From Schlesneria paludicola DSM 18645 (lineage in GTDB: Bacteria; Planctomycetota; Planctomycetia; Planctomycetales; Planctomycetaceae): DNA of 64,000 nt. Shown in pieces: positions 23,341 through 34,176 of the stretch. The stretch spans positions 1 to 64,000 of the forward strand of contig CAMCMU010000004.1 in assembly GCA_945876035.1 (NCBI GenBank), given 5' to 3'. The first letter of the stretch is position 1. Every line of letters begins with the position of its first letter. The position numbers and the translations under genes are program-made. The notes under the pieces were generated by a model. That model made no database searches, was not told the origin of the DNA, and saw only the letters and a program-made list of their open reading frames with translations.

Positions 23341-24498
23341 ATGGACGGGTCTGCGCTGCATGATCTGCTTTCGGGCCGTCGTCGCGATTTGTTCTCATCC
23401 GTGTTGCGAAGCGGTCTGTGGTGCCTCTCCGGGGGCTACTTTCTGGCGATGATTCTTCGAAATGCGGCCTACAACAGGAACTGGCTGCGCATCCATCGAG
23501 TCACAGTCCCCGTGATCAGTCTGGGCAACATCACGACAGGTGGTACCGGCAAGACGCCAATGGCGGCATGGATCTCACATCGGCTGCAGGCGACTCGACA
23601 TTCGCCTGGACTCCTGAGCCGAGGCTACCGATCTTTCCGAACGAAGGTGGCTGAGGGGTGTCCAGAGATCCCGTCGGGGAACGACGAAAAACTTGTTCTC
23701 GACCGTCTCTGTCCCGGGGTGCCGCATCTGCAGCAGCGGGATCGAGTCTCCGCGGCCAAGCGGTTGGTGGACGAGCATGGTTGTGATCGGCTGGTTCTCG
23801 ATGACGGTTTTCAGCATCGTCAGTTGCATCGCGACCTCGACATCGTTCTGGTCGATGCGTTGCAGCCATGGGGCTTTGGAAGTCTCTTGCCGTGTGGGTT
23901 GTTGCGGGAGCCTCTTGCCGCGTTGAGGCGCGCGGATGTGATTGTCCTGACGCGAGCCGATCAGATCACATCGAATCAGCGTGGCGCATTCTTGCAACAA
24001 CTCGCGAAGGTTCGAGGGACGGATGAGTGTGTGGAAGTCGCCTTCACCGCCCGATCTCTGATTGGATTATCGGGTGACACGTTGCCGCTGTCTGCCATCC
24101 GGGGACGACGAGTGTTCGCTTTCTGTGGCGTTGGTAACCCTCAGGGATTTATCGGGACTGTCTCCGCCTTGTCAGAGGCGTCTGATCTCCTCAGTCGATC
24201 ATCGAGCCCCGAGGACCCTGCTGAGGAGCGTCCTCGGAACAGGCCCGACCAAGAATCGCCAGTGAACCTGACGTTGGAGCTATTTCCCGATCATCACCAC
24301 TATGATCTGCGGGATATCCAACGGCTGTCAGAGTCGGCTAACGCCGCCCGATCGGAAATAGTTCTCACGACGTTGAAAGATTTTGTAAAACTGCAGTCGA
24401 ATGCTTGGAACGGTCCTCCGTTGTACGCAGTGGATGTTGCGGTCGAGTTTTTATCGGGCCGCGAATTGTTGGAAATACGCCTTCAGGAATTGACATAA
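23341..24498 (+). CDS. lpxK: Tetraacyldisaccharide 4'-kinase
   Basis: VPVISLGNITTGGTGKTPMAAWISHRL, LLSRGYRS, LVLDDGFQHRQLHRDLDIVLVDA. Confidence 0.93.
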   Translation: MDGSALHDLLSGRRRDLFSSVLRSGLWCLSGGYFLAMILRNAAYNRNWLRIHRVTVPVISLGNITTGGTGKTPMAAWISHRLQATRHSPGLLSRGYRSFRTKVAEGCPEIPSGNDEKLVLDRLCPGVPHLQQRDRVSAAKRLVDEHGCDRLVLDDGFQHRQLHRDLDIVLVDALQPWGFGSLLPCGLLREPLAALRRADVIVLTRADQITSNQRGAFLQQLAKVRGTDECVEVAFTARSLIGLSGDTLPLSAIRGRRVFAFCGVGNPQGFIGTVSALSEASDLLSRSSSPEDPAEERPRNRPDQESPVNLTLELFPDHHHYDLRDIQRLSESANAARSEIVLTTLKDFVKLQSNAWNGPPLYAVDVAVEFLSGRELLEIRLQELT

Positions 24499-24876
24499 TT
24501 CTGCGATCAGGCAGCGGTCTCGGATCCGATCGTTTCTTTCGGGCGGGGTGTGGTCGAATTGTCAGACGATACGACTGAATTGACGAAAGCCAACGCCCGT
24601 CGGTATAGATCTATGGATTCTACGGTGTCGAAAAAATTTCAACGACGGCAATTTTTGTACATAGAGCAACGTCCACGGCGGGTTATCCGTTATCCTTCAT
24701 TACCATTTTGGTATCGCTCACCACGAAATCTACGCGGTTGTGTGATGTCAATTTCCTGCTGCTTCGGCTTCACGCGGAGAGTGTTACTCTGGAGCCCAAC
24801 ATTAATGCCCGCCCGTTGACTGACTCCGCGAGTCGTCTCGAGCACAGTTGCCTTCGCTGGAAAAATAAGTGTCATT

Positions 24877-26631
24877 ATGCAGATCATTGGTTTTCGGTCG
24901 GAGCCTGCCGGGCTGTTTCTCGATGTCGAACAATTGGTGGGAGCATTCTCCCTGAGTCGAGAAACGGGTGAAGTCACCCTGCGACCGGAAGTCGCAAACC
25001 GTCCGCAGGGAGGTTCCGTACCGGAAACGATCCCCGTCGAGCGGGTCGTTGAAATCGAGGTCGCTTCCGGTGAAAATGGTCAACTGGAACTGAAATGTTC
25101 TTCTCGCGATGAGGATGGCTCGGTCAGATCGATTTCGCTGGGAATGACGGATCAAGCTCAGGTGGCTCGAGCGTGGGTTGAAGATGTGAAAACAATCGTG
25201 TCGTTGCGTTCGCGGCGGGCACGTTTGAACCCAACCGTCGATCTCAAGTCCGTGCGCGCGGTTCCGAGTCTCACGCCGACGCCTCTGCCGGACGATGGAA
25301 CGACGGCGACGAGGGATGGGGATCTGGCCTCCCCGCCGTCGCCCCCCTCCGACCCGGTGTTGTTGCCGCCAGAGAGGTTGGCAATCGATGCGGACCTCGA
25401 AAAAGAGATCGAAGCTGCAATGGCCGGCCAAATGTCTGATCCGGTCGGCCCTCCCTCGGGAGCCGTTTCTGCACCGTCGGCCGTTTCCGACCTTCCCACT
25501 TCTGAGGAGCAACTCGAAGCGGGGATGAAACTCAAAGCCAAAGTCCAAAGCGTCACTGCGGATGATGTGTTTTGTGAAATCGGATATCGTTCTCCCGGAA
25601 TTCTGCCCACGCGACAATTTCCTCAGGGAAAACAACCGCATGTTGGTGAAGAGTTTTTGGTCGTCGTCGAAAAGTATGATGCCGAGAACAGTGTTGTCTT
25701 GGTTAATCTTCCCAGAGCGATTCGTAAATCTAAAGGAAACTGGGAAGAACTCTCGGTCGGTCAGGTGATCGAATGTGTTGTCAGTAAGACAAACAAAGGA
25801 GGCCTCGAAGTGACGCTCGGTGCTCTGCGAGCTTTTTTACCGGCCAGCCAGATTGAACTTGGCTTCGCACCGGAGCTCGAGACATTTGTCGGCCGGAAGC
25901 TGACTGTTCAGGTCACAGAGGTGAATCCGGCGAAACGCAATCTGGTTGTCAGCCGGAAAGCCATCTTAATTCAAGAACGCAAGGAATTGGCTGCCGCTTT
26001 TTGGCCCACGGTTGATGTGGGTCAGCAATTCACGGGGACTGTCAAAACAATCAAGGATTATGGAGCGTTCGTTGATTTGGGCGGAGCGGACGGATTTCTG
26101 CACATTGGTGAAATGAGTTGGACCCGCGTCAAACACCCCTCCGAAGTGTTGCAGGAAGGGATTCAGGTCGATGTCGTGGTGCTTTCGTTGGATCGCGACA
26201 AGCAAAAAATTGGCCTAGGGATGAGGCAGCTTGCTCGGAATCCGTGGTCCGACGTGCAAGATCGATATTCGGTCGGAAAATCGGTGGCCGGTAAGGTGAC
26301 GCGCGTCGCCGATTTCGGCGCATTTATTGAACTTGAACAGGGCGTCGAAGGCTTGGTTCATATCAGTGAATTAGATCACCAGCGGGTCCGGCGGGTGCAG
26401 GATATTCTGGCTGTCGGCCAAGAGGTCCAGGTCCAGGTACTCGAAGTCGATGCAGATCGTCAAAGGATCAGCCTGTCCCTGAAAGCTCTCAAAGAGAAAC
26501 CGGAACTTCCCAAGTTCGTCGAACCGGAACCCGTTCCCGCTCCAGTTCGCAAACGCAAAGAACCTCTGCGCGGTGGCAAGACAGCCGAAACCGGTGGCGA
26601 TTTGTTCGGTAATCCGAAGGATTACAAGTAG
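24877..26631 (+). CDS. Multi-S1-domain RNA-binding protein with a distinct N-terminal region
   Basis: S1 repeats including GQQFTGTVKTIKDYGAFVDLGGADGFLHIGEMSW and GKSVAGKVTRVADFGAFIELEQGVEGLVHISEL. Confidence 0.88.
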   Translation: MQIIGFRSEPAGLFLDVEQLVGAFSLSRETGEVTLRPEVANRPQGGSVPETIPVERVVEIEVASGENGQLELKCSSRDEDGSVRSISLGMTDQAQVARAWVEDVKTIVSLRSRRARLNPTVDLKSVRAVPSLTPTPLPDDGTTATRDGDLASPPSPPSDPVLLPPERLAIDADLEKEIEAAMAGQMSDPVGPPSGAVSAPSAVSDLPTSEEQLEAGMKLKAKVQSVTADDVFCEIGYRSPGILPTRQFPQGKQPHVGEEFLVVVEKYDAENSVVLVNLPRAIRKSKGNWEELSVGQVIECVVSKTNKGGLEVTLGALRAFLPASQIELGFAPELETFVGRKLTVQVTEVNPAKRNLVVSRKAILIQERKELAAAFWPTVDVGQQFTGTVKTIKDYGAFVDLGGADGFLHIGEMSWTRVKHPSEVLQEGIQVDVVVLSLDRDKQKIGLGMRQLARNPWSDVQDRYSVGKSVAGKVTRVADFGAFIELEQGVEGLVHISELDHQRVRRVQDILAVGQEVQVQVLEVDADRQRISLSLKALKEKPELPKFVEPEPVPAPVRKRKEPLRGGKTAETGGDLFGNPKDYK

Positions 26632-26637
26632 CTCTCC

Positions 26638-28158
26638 ATGAGTCATTTCCTGCCAGCAATCGTCGTGGTCGGCTTTTTCAGCGTGACAGTTTTTGGCTGC
26701 TCCAGATCAAATATCGGTACTGGAGCGGCCGTCAAGATCTTGACGGCCGCTAGCGATGAGCTGGCCCCCGCCACTTCCGGGGAAATCGAGAAGCTGGATT
26801 TGCGTCACGGGGATGATTGGCCAGTCTTTCTCGGTCCGCATGGTACCGGGGTCTCGGATGAAAAAGGCTTGCTGGATGAATGGCCTCTGACAGGTCCCGA
26901 GGTAATCTGGGAGCAGCATGTCGGCAAGGGGTATAGTTCACCGTCGATCCGTGGTCATCGACTCGTGATTCATCACCGGCAAAAAAACAACGATGTCGTA
27001 GAATGTATTCGGGCCGACGACGGACAGTCGATTTGGAAACGCGAGCATGACACACACTTCTCGGACCCCTACGGATACAGCAACGGCCCGCGGTGTTCAC
27101 CTCTGCTCACCGAAAATCGCTGTTACACCTACGGTGCCCAAGGTCTGTTGGTGTGTCTCGATCTGGCAACTGGTCGAGTCCTTTGGCAGCGTGACACGGC
27201 CAAAGAGTGGACGATTCCCGATCATTTCTTCGGGGCTGGATGCTCGCCCCTCTTGGAGGGGGGGCTGCTGATTGTGTTGGTTGGTGGCCAGCCCAATTCT
27301 GGCGTCGTCGCATTCGATCCTGAAACCGGTGCAACACAATGGGAAAGTGTTGGAAAAGAGACGTGGGATGGTGCACAAACCGATGGACCGGGGCAACCGC
27401 CACTCAAATGGGGAAGCGATGAGATGGTTGTTTCGTATTCATCGCCCATCGCCGCCACCATTCACGGTCATCGCCATTTACTCTGCCTCGTCCGCCAAGG
27501 CTTGGTGTCCCTTGATCCCTCGAACGGTCGAGTTCGTTTTCATTACTGGTTCCGATCAAGAACTCACGAGTCAGTCAATGCCGCGAGGCCGGTTGTTGTT
27601 GATGATCAAATTCTTCTCTCTGCCGCTTATGATACCGGTGCCGCATTGCTCAAAGTCCACTTGGACGGTGAAGGATATGATGTTGTCTGGAGGAACAAGC
27701 GAGGGATGTCAACTCACTGGTCGACCCCGATTCATCAGGAGGGTTGCTTCTATGGATTCAGCGGGCGTCACGAGAACGAAGCGCAGTTGCAATGTGTGGA
27801 CCTGCTCAGCGGAACGCTCATCTGGCAAACGAACGGTTTCGAAGGTCATGTCGATGAGCTCGTTCAGGATCAGGAAACGGGAAACATCAAGAATACAACG
27901 ACAGGCGAAGTCATTCCTTGGCCGTTCTATGGCCGTGGGTCAAAAACGTACGCCGACGGTAAGTACTTTGTCCTTGGCGAACGTGGCACATTGGCCCTGA
28001 CCAAGCTCAGCCGTGATGGCTGGAAGGAAATCAGTCGAACAACCTTCAAAAATCTCAAGTATCCGATGTGGGCGTCACCGGTACTGTCTCGCGGTCGGCT
28101 CTATATCAGAAGCGAAGACTGGCTGATCTGTCTCAACGTCGCCAAGCCCTCAACGTGA
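26638..28158 (+). CDS. PQQ-like beta-propeller repeat protein, probable secreted/lipoprotein
   Basis: N-terminal hydrophobic stretch ending VFGCSRS (lipobox-like); DDGQSIWKRE, LATGRVLWQRD, DPETGATQWES repeats. Confidence 0.85.
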   Translation: MSHFLPAIVVVGFFSVTVFGCSRSNIGTGAAVKILTAASDELAPATSGEIEKLDLRHGDDWPVFLGPHGTGVSDEKGLLDEWPLTGPEVIWEQHVGKGYSSPSIRGHRLVIHHRQKNNDVVECIRADDGQSIWKREHDTHFSDPYGYSNGPRCSPLLTENRCYTYGAQGLLVCLDLATGRVLWQRDTAKEWTIPDHFFGAGCSPLLEGGLLIVLVGGQPNSGVVAFDPETGATQWESVGKETWDGAQTDGPGQPPLKWGSDEMVVSYSSPIAATIHGHRHLLCLVRQGLVSLDPSNGRVRFHYWFRSRTHESVNAARPVVVDDQILLSAAYDTGAALLKVHLDGEGYDVVWRNKRGMSTHWSTPIHQEGCFYGFSGRHENEAQLQCVDLLSGTLIWQTNGFEGHVDELVQDQETGNIKNTTTGEVIPWPFYGRGSKTYADGKYFVLGERGTLALTKLSRDGWKEISRTTFKNLKYPMWASPVLSRGRLYIRSEDWLICLNVAKPST

Positions 28159-28413
28159 CTGCTAGACGAATCGCAAATCGGCATGTCTGGAGCTCGACGG
28201 TATTTGTCGTTGCAAGATTTCTTGCCACAGCACGACGCGCAACAACACACCCGGCCAGATGAAATCAGCACGAGTTCGCTGTTATGCAGAATCTCGACGG
28301 ACTGCTATCGCAAATGTGGGATCACTAGCTAAAGCAATCAGCGAACCATAAAACAACGCGGTGCTTGCTCAGTGGCTCGGACGTGATCGCTTCGCAGGTT
28401 CGCAACGACGACC

Positions 28414-28716
28414 TTAGGGAGCGTCGGCTGTTTTTACATCGGCGATTTTGTTGATCAACTTGGTCAATCGAGACTTATCACGTGCGGCCTTATTCCGATG
28501 AATCAGGTGCTTCGCGGCGGATTGATCGATTTTCTTAATCGCCAATTGGAGGGCGGATTGCGCCTCCGCGACGGTCTTCACGCCTGTCGGCACGGCGATG
28601 GCAGCCGCTCGTACTTTTTTAACGGTCGTTCGCAACGCAGATCGCTGCTGTTTATTGCGGACGCGGCGACGTTCATCTTTTCGTAGAGCACGACGGGCAC
28701 TGTCAGTATTCGGCAT
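28414..28716 (-). CDS. rpsT: 30S ribosomal protein S20
   Basis: MPNTDSARRALRKDERRRVRNKQQRSALRTTVKKVR ... AAKHLIHRNKAARDKSRLTKLINKI. Confidence 0.93.
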   Translation of the reverse strand: MPNTDSARRALRKDERRRVRNKQQRSALRTTVKKVRAAAIAVPTGVKTVAEAQSALQLAIKKIDQSAAKHLIHRNKAARDKSRLTKLINKIADVKTADAP

Positions 28717-28867
28717 AAGTAGGCGACCAGAACGCAAATCTGTGAAAGAGACTGGCGGAACAACAGAGGCCCTGACCAGCCGCTATCTCGGACAGGGGCG
28801 GGCAGTATAGCCAGAGGCAGTAAACATCGCCAGTCAGGTAACGTCCGGTTGAGAATTTCCTGAAATT

Positions 28868-30325
28868 TTATTCGGGAGTGTCTCCCAAATCACGATTTGC
28901 GACATTGCCGATTTGTCGTTGAAGTTTTTCGAGCCGGGCGGCGACGTCACGATAGGCATAATCGAGCCCCAATATTTCTAGATAGTGCGTCTCCGCTTCT
29001 GCAAGATCTCCGGCCTCTTCGGCCAACCGGCCCAACCAATAATGGCAGTCCTTGAATGGCTGCGGTTGATTGGTGGAGTTCAGTTTCTCAATAGCCTTCT
29101 GGAATTGCCGTGTGGCCAATGGATTCTGCTGCTGTTTCAGGAAGCAAATGCCGAGATCGACGAGGACTTGTGCTTCGAGGCGAACGTCCTTCGAGGCTTG
29201 TTGCAACAGCGGTATCGCCAGAGCATGCTTGTTGGCCTGCATGAATCGCTGGGCAAGTTCATGTTTCAGCTTCATGTCGTTCGGGTGGTGGCCTGTTCGG
29301 CGGCTATAGATTTCGATTTCTTGATCGAGCACTTCTTTGGCAAGATCAATCCGATTCTGCCTAGCCACGGGATCATTTGGTGCTGCCGTGGATGCCTCCT
29401 TCGCGAACAGAAGGTTCTTGCGAACCATCGCCAATTCGACATCTTCCATTTGTTCGCGAACACTGATGTCGCCACTGACGTGAAGCGCCTGCTGCAGCGT
29501 CAGTGCGGCCTTTTCCAAATTTCCGTCACGTTTGTAGTGGTCCGCCAGCTTCAGGTGGTTTGCGACATTGGCCGGATCCTTTTGGACGGCTCGCAGTAGA
29601 TCATTCTCAGCCGATTCACCGGGGGCCAAGACCTGATTGTTTCTCTTGGCATCGCCCATAACAGAGTCTTCATAACCCTGCTTGACGGGGGGTTTCACTT
29701 CCTGCGTGTTCTTCGCCGTACCGTAGCCTCCTCGATCAATGACCTCTGATGCGCCTAAAGCGGCGATTTTCGAGCGGATCGTGCCATTGAGTGGTTCCAG
29801 TTTCATGACCTTTTCGAGGGTCTTGACGGCGTTTGTGTAATCCCGCCGTCGCTCGTAGAGGGCGGCGAGAGCGATCAAAAAAACCTTGTTTTCTGGTCCA
29901 TATTCGACGGCCAACTCAAGGGCGAAAGTGGCGATCTCATCGAATCCCCGTTCTGCGGTCGCCTGACCAAGATCGGCATGAAACTGCGCGTCCCAAGGAT
30001 TGATCGCCAATCCCTCCTCCGCCGCCTCGTCCATTTCGGACCAGTTTTTGGCGTTTTTGGCCTTCTTGACCTTGGCGCGGATACTTCGGACGGACAGAAA
30101 GGCCATGCTTTTGCCCGTCTTGTTGTCGTTGTACTTCCTGCGTTCGAGACCACGAAGCGACTGTCGATACATGAGGTTGTCGGGAACCATCTTGATCGCA
30201 ATCGAGAACATTTCGACGGCATAGTCCCAATTTTGTCTGGCCATTGCCTCCGTGGCTTTCTTAAAGCAATCGGAGGCAAATTTTCGCTTTCGCTGTTCTT
30301 CCGGCGCGTAGCTTTCCATCGACAT
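28868..30325 (-). CDS. Tetratricopeptide repeat protein
   Basis: Repeated TPR-like helices (NWDYAVEMFSIAIKMVPDNLMYRQSLRGLERR; YTNAVKTLEKVMKLEPLNGTIRSKIAAL; LEKAALTLQQALHV). Confidence 0.8.
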   Translation of the reverse strand: MSMESYAPEEQRKRKFASDCFKKATEAMARQNWDYAVEMFSIAIKMVPDNLMYRQSLRGLERRKYNDNKTGKSMAFLSVRSIRAKVKKAKNAKNWSEMDEAAEEGLAINPWDAQFHADLGQATAERGFDEIATFALELAVEYGPENKVFLIALAALYERRRDYTNAVKTLEKVMKLEPLNGTIRSKIAALGASEVIDRGGYGTAKNTQEVKPPVKQGYEDSVMGDAKRNNQVLAPGESAENDLLRAVQKDPANVANHLKLADHYKRDGNLEKAALTLQQALHVSGDISVREQMEDVELAMVRKNLLFAKEASTAAPNDPVARQNRIDLAKEVLDQEIEIYSRRTGHHPNDMKLKHELAQRFMQANKHALAIPLLQQASKDVRLEAQVLVDLGICFLKQQQNPLATRQFQKAIEKLNSTNQPQPFKDCHYWLGRLAEEAGDLAEAETHYLEILGLDYAYRDVAARLEKLQRQIGNVANRDLGDTPE

Positions 30326-30994
30326 GGTTAAAGTCTCGTGCGACGTTTGTGATTTTCAGAAAACAACCAGCAAACCTCCGGTCGCGGAGACGCTGTGACA
30401 CCGTCTGAGCTTATCACATCAATCGGACTCACGACACCGGGACGAGGACAATGAATCAAATCTCCGTGTCGATCCGTTGTGAAGGAGCTCGTTCCCCGTG
30501 TGCGAGGTGTTCGTGGGATCGTGGGGCATGCCATTTGTCGAAAGATCCGCAGCGGTATCCGCCAGCATACCCCACGGGAGTTGGCCACGCCTGCCGGGAA
30601 GACCATGAGGCGTCGCGCCGCATGGCACCACCACAGATTCTGATGAAGCAAAAACGTGGCATCAACGAGTTGCCGTCAATCGGATCCACATCAACGCTCG
30701 CACGCTCACAAATCGGGTTTCAATGAGGTGCTCAGTGATTGATTTCCCCGCCTCCGCCGCGGTGTGTGCCATCTCCTTATTTCGTTAACACGTGGTCCTT
30801 CGGAATATCGTGAAATGGAAGAGCGGTGGGGGGCTCGCTTCAGAGCACTCTGGAGTGGGGTCTCCATCCGCAACCAGAGAATGTCACGCCATCAACCGGA
30901 GCAGCATCGCGGGAGGATTTCACATCCGTCTTTAGAACAAAGGTCTCCCCAGAGGCTCGGTTGTCTTTGTCGGGAGGTAATGCCTGCGGCGATC

Positions 30995-32401
30995 TTATGC
31001 GAACAACCCGGGCACCACCCGTCCTTCCGACAGAAGATGCGGACGTCCCCGAGAGTCGGAAATGGATTGGGAGGGATCGATTCCGAAGGCGTCATAGATC
31101 GTGGCCATCAGGTCCGCGATATGCAGCGGTTTTTCGCGAGGATACCAGCCCAAGCGATCACTGGCTCCATAGTATTGGCCACCTGAGAGACCACCACCGG
31201 CCATCAGGATCGTATAGCAACCAGGCCAATGATCGCGGCCGGTGGCATTGTTGGTGTTGTTGGAACGTCGGGCTCCGATTAGTGGAGTCCGGCCGAACTC
31301 ACCGGCCCAGATCACCAGAGTGTCGTCCAACAGACCTCGGTCACGCATGTCGTCCAAAAGAGTGGGAAGGGCGAGATCGACCGGGGGTAGCAATTCCTGT
31401 TTTAGCCGAGGAAAGTTATTCAAATGCGTATCCCAACTGGGTGAATTGATCTCGGACACCGGTGAATAGACGGTCACGAAGGGGACTCCGGCTTCAATCA
31501 GCCGGCGGCCGAGCAATGTCGATTGTCCGACCATGTTTCGACCGTATCGGTCGCGGAGCTGTTCGGGTTCCTGAGACAGGTCGAATGCAGAACGCGTGGC
31601 ATTCGAATCCAACAGGTCGCCGGCTCGGCGATAGTGTTCTCGATAAGCCTGCACGGAGGCGGTTTCCTCGACTCGACGAATCCCCTCATCGAAGCGCTGC
31701 AGCAAACGTGTGCGTCCCGCCGCACGCGCCGGATTGATGTTCGTCGGCAACTCGAGTTCGTCCATTTTAAACTCGCGGGCATTCGGATCACGCAGCACAA
31801 GATACGGATCATAGGCCGCCCCCATAAACCCGGCGTTTTGTCCGGGACTGGTCGCGGAGGCATTCCGCAAGACAAACGGTAACGACACGGAAGAGGGCAG
31901 CATCAGCGGTTGTGTGGTCAAACGCCCCACGACCGCTCCGACATGAGGGTAGTCTTCGCGGCTAGCAACCGTCTTGCTCGAGATCGCCAAGGACTCGCCC
32001 ACTTCGCGTCCGGAAAGTGCCGCGTAGATGGCGGGATTGTGACACAACATGCGATGGTACACCGATCGCACGACACAGACTTGGTCCATGTGCTGAGACA
32101 TTCGGGGCAAATGTTCACACACGGACATGCCGGGGACGTTGGTATCGATGGGACGAAATTCCCCGCGAATCGTTTCGTCGGCTTCGGGCTTCATGTCGAA
32201 GGTATCGATCTGACTGACGCCCCCCACTTGAAATAACATCAGGCAAGACTTGATGCGTCCTTTCCGCGTCGCGTCCCGAGCGGACAGCCGATTCAGTAAC
32301 CCTGCGGACAGGAGTGCGACTCCACCCGTTTGCAGCAAACCCCGTCGCCCGATCAAGCGTTCTGCGGCGTTTCGGTATTCCATGGGCGAGTCGCTGTTCA
32401 T
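30995..32401 (-). CDS. DUF1501 domain-containing protein
   Basis: RRGLLQTGGVALLSAGLLNRLSA, SCLMLFQVGGVSQIDTFDMKPEADETIRGEFRPIDTNVPGMSVCEHLPRM, WAGEFGRTPL. ORF opens upstream at 32662. Confidence 0.9.
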   Translation of the reverse strand: MNSDSPMEYRNAAERLIGRRGLLQTGGVALLSAGLLNRLSARDATRKGRIKSCLMLFQVGGVSQIDTFDMKPEADETIRGEFRPIDTNVPGMSVCEHLPRMSQHMDQVCVVRSVYHRMLCHNPAIYAALSGREVGESLAISSKTVASREDYPHVGAVVGRLTTQPLMLPSSVSLPFVLRNASATSPGQNAGFMGAAYDPYLVLRDPNAREFKMDELELPTNINPARAAGRTRLLQRFDEGIRRVEETASVQAYREHYRRAGDLLDSNATRSAFDLSQEPEQLRDRYGRNMVGQSTLLGRRLIEAGVPFVTVYSPVSEINSPSWDTHLNNFPRLKQELLPPVDLALPTLLDDMRDRGLLDDTLVIWAGEFGRTPLIGARRSNNTNNATGRDHWPGCYTILMAGGGLSGGQYYGASDRLGWYPREKPLHIADLMATIYDAFGIDPSQSISDSRGRPHLLSEGRVVPGLFA

Positions 32402-32862
32402 AAGAGTTTTTTGCTGTTGAGCAACACCCATGGTCGGATCTACCGGACTGTATCTATCGGTGATGCTGGCCAAACAGGACGGCGAAAGAGCAAATCCTAG
32501 GTGCCGCGTTGGGTCCGCCGAGATGGTTAAGACGCTTTCGTGGAGAAGATTAAGGAACCGGACATCACCGGCGTCCCGAGTGGATCGTTCGGAAGGGACC
32601 GCGCTGACGCCACGAGGTGGCTGAAGATTTGTCTCACGCTCCTCGCCGATCACGCCACCCATACCAGCGAGACGCCCATTCCTCCAATCCCGTTACCACG
32701 GCTTGACGGCTCGAAAAATTCAGGAAATCCCTCACGCAGGGCGATGCCCGAGACAGGCGGCAGATGACGGTGCCTGTTTTTTTGTGCGAGCCCGTGGCCC
32801 CGTCATCGGAGGGCCTTACTTTTGGTATTCGCCTCGTTGGTTGTGAATCCCCCCCCCACCCT

Positions 32863-34176
32863 TCAGACTCCCTGAGGCTTGGCCCAGTGGTCCCGATACT
32901 CTCGGCTCACGAACGCATCGGCCTCGTCATCACCGATAATCCGCTCCTGAACGGGATCGAAGGTGAGTGATCGGCCCAGTCGCGTGGCAATGTTTCCGAG
33001 ATGGCAGAGCGACGTTGAGACATGCCCGGTGAGGGCATCGGCGTTGAGTTTTGCATTTCCCCGAATAGCATCACAGAGATTTTGCACGTGCGCGGTATCA
33101 TTCTGCCCTTCAAGCGGGATGTCGATAGCGACCGGCTGATTACGTTCGGAGAGGACTTCGAGTTTTCCACGCCGGCTCAAGAACATCTGCCCGGCGGTGC
33201 CGTAGAACTCGGCACCACTATCCGTATTGTGAGGGTAGTTACTGGACCACAAACGCTGTTCGTAAATCAGCAGTTTTCGATTTCCCGGTTTCCCGTCTCC
33301 AAGATATTCGAACGTGACTTGTTGCGTATCCGGAAACTCCTGATCGTCGTCGAATTGGTATTTTCCGCCGAGAGCCACGACTTTCGAAGGATGAGTCTCA
33401 ACGCCCAGTCCCCATCGCGCATAGTCAATGTCGTGAACTCCGTCGTTTCCCATATCGCCTGTCCCGAAGTGATACCACCACGTCCAACGATTGTGGACTC
33501 GATTGGTGCGGTAGGGGATCATTGTGGCCGGCCCGACCCACGTTTCGTAATCCAGGCCGGCAGGAGGATTCGTGTCCTGACCCCTTCCGATTGTGCCGCG
33601 TCGCTGAATATTCCAGCATTTGGCTGTCATGACATTCCCGATGATGCCTTCGCGCAGAAGCTGGATCGCTTGAATCATCATCGACGTACTGCGGCTTTGA
33701 GTTCCATGCTGGACATGTCGCTTATTTCGAATCGCAGCGTCAACGAGCAGTCGGCCCTCTCGAATATTATGTGAGATCGGCTTCTCGACATAAACGTGCT
33801 TGCCCGCATCGCACGCTAGGATCGCCGCAATCGAATGCCAATGATCAGGTGTTCCGATAATGACGGCATCCACGGACTTATCGTCAAGGATCCGACGCAG
33901 GTCGTGAACGGCCTTGGACGATTGAACGTTCAGCTTTTTGGCCGCCGCGTCTCGGCGACCTTCGTCCACATCACTCACATAGGCCACTTCGACATTCGGT
34001 GTTTTTCGGAAAAGGCCCGCATCGTGGGTGCCACGTGCTCCACACCCAATCAAACCGACAACGATCTTTTCATGGGGACTGCTTGCCGCCGCCTGTGACG
34101 CAGGCCCACCCGCCGCGGCGAGGATTCCTGCGGACGTCAATTCCAAAAAATCGCGCCGATTTGGCAGGGAATGCAT
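32863..34176 (-). CDS. Gfo/Idh/MocA family oxidoreductase with Tat-type signal
   Basis: MHSLPNRRDFLELTSAGILAAAG signal; IVVGLIGCGARGTHDAGLF; GTPDHWHSIAAILACDAGKHVYVEKPISHNIREG. Confidence 0.92.
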   Translation of the reverse strand: MHSLPNRRDFLELTSAGILAAAGGPASQAAASSPHEKIVVGLIGCGARGTHDAGLFRKTPNVEVAYVSDVDEGRRDAAAKKLNVQSSKAVHDLRRILDDKSVDAVIIGTPDHWHSIAAILACDAGKHVYVEKPISHNIREGRLLVDAAIRNKRHVQHGTQSRSTSMMIQAIQLLREGIIGNVMTAKCWNIQRRGTIGRGQDTNPPAGLDYETWVGPATMIPYRTNRVHNRWTWWYHFGTGDMGNDGVHDIDYARWGLGVETHPSKVVALGGKYQFDDDQEFPDTQQVTFEYLGDGKPGNRKLLIYEQRLWSSNYPHNTDSGAEFYGTAGQMFLSRRGKLEVLSERNQPVAIDIPLEGQNDTAHVQNLCDAIRGNAKLNADALTGHVSTSLCHLGNIATRLGRSLTFDPVQERIIGDDEADAFVSREYRDHWAKPQGV

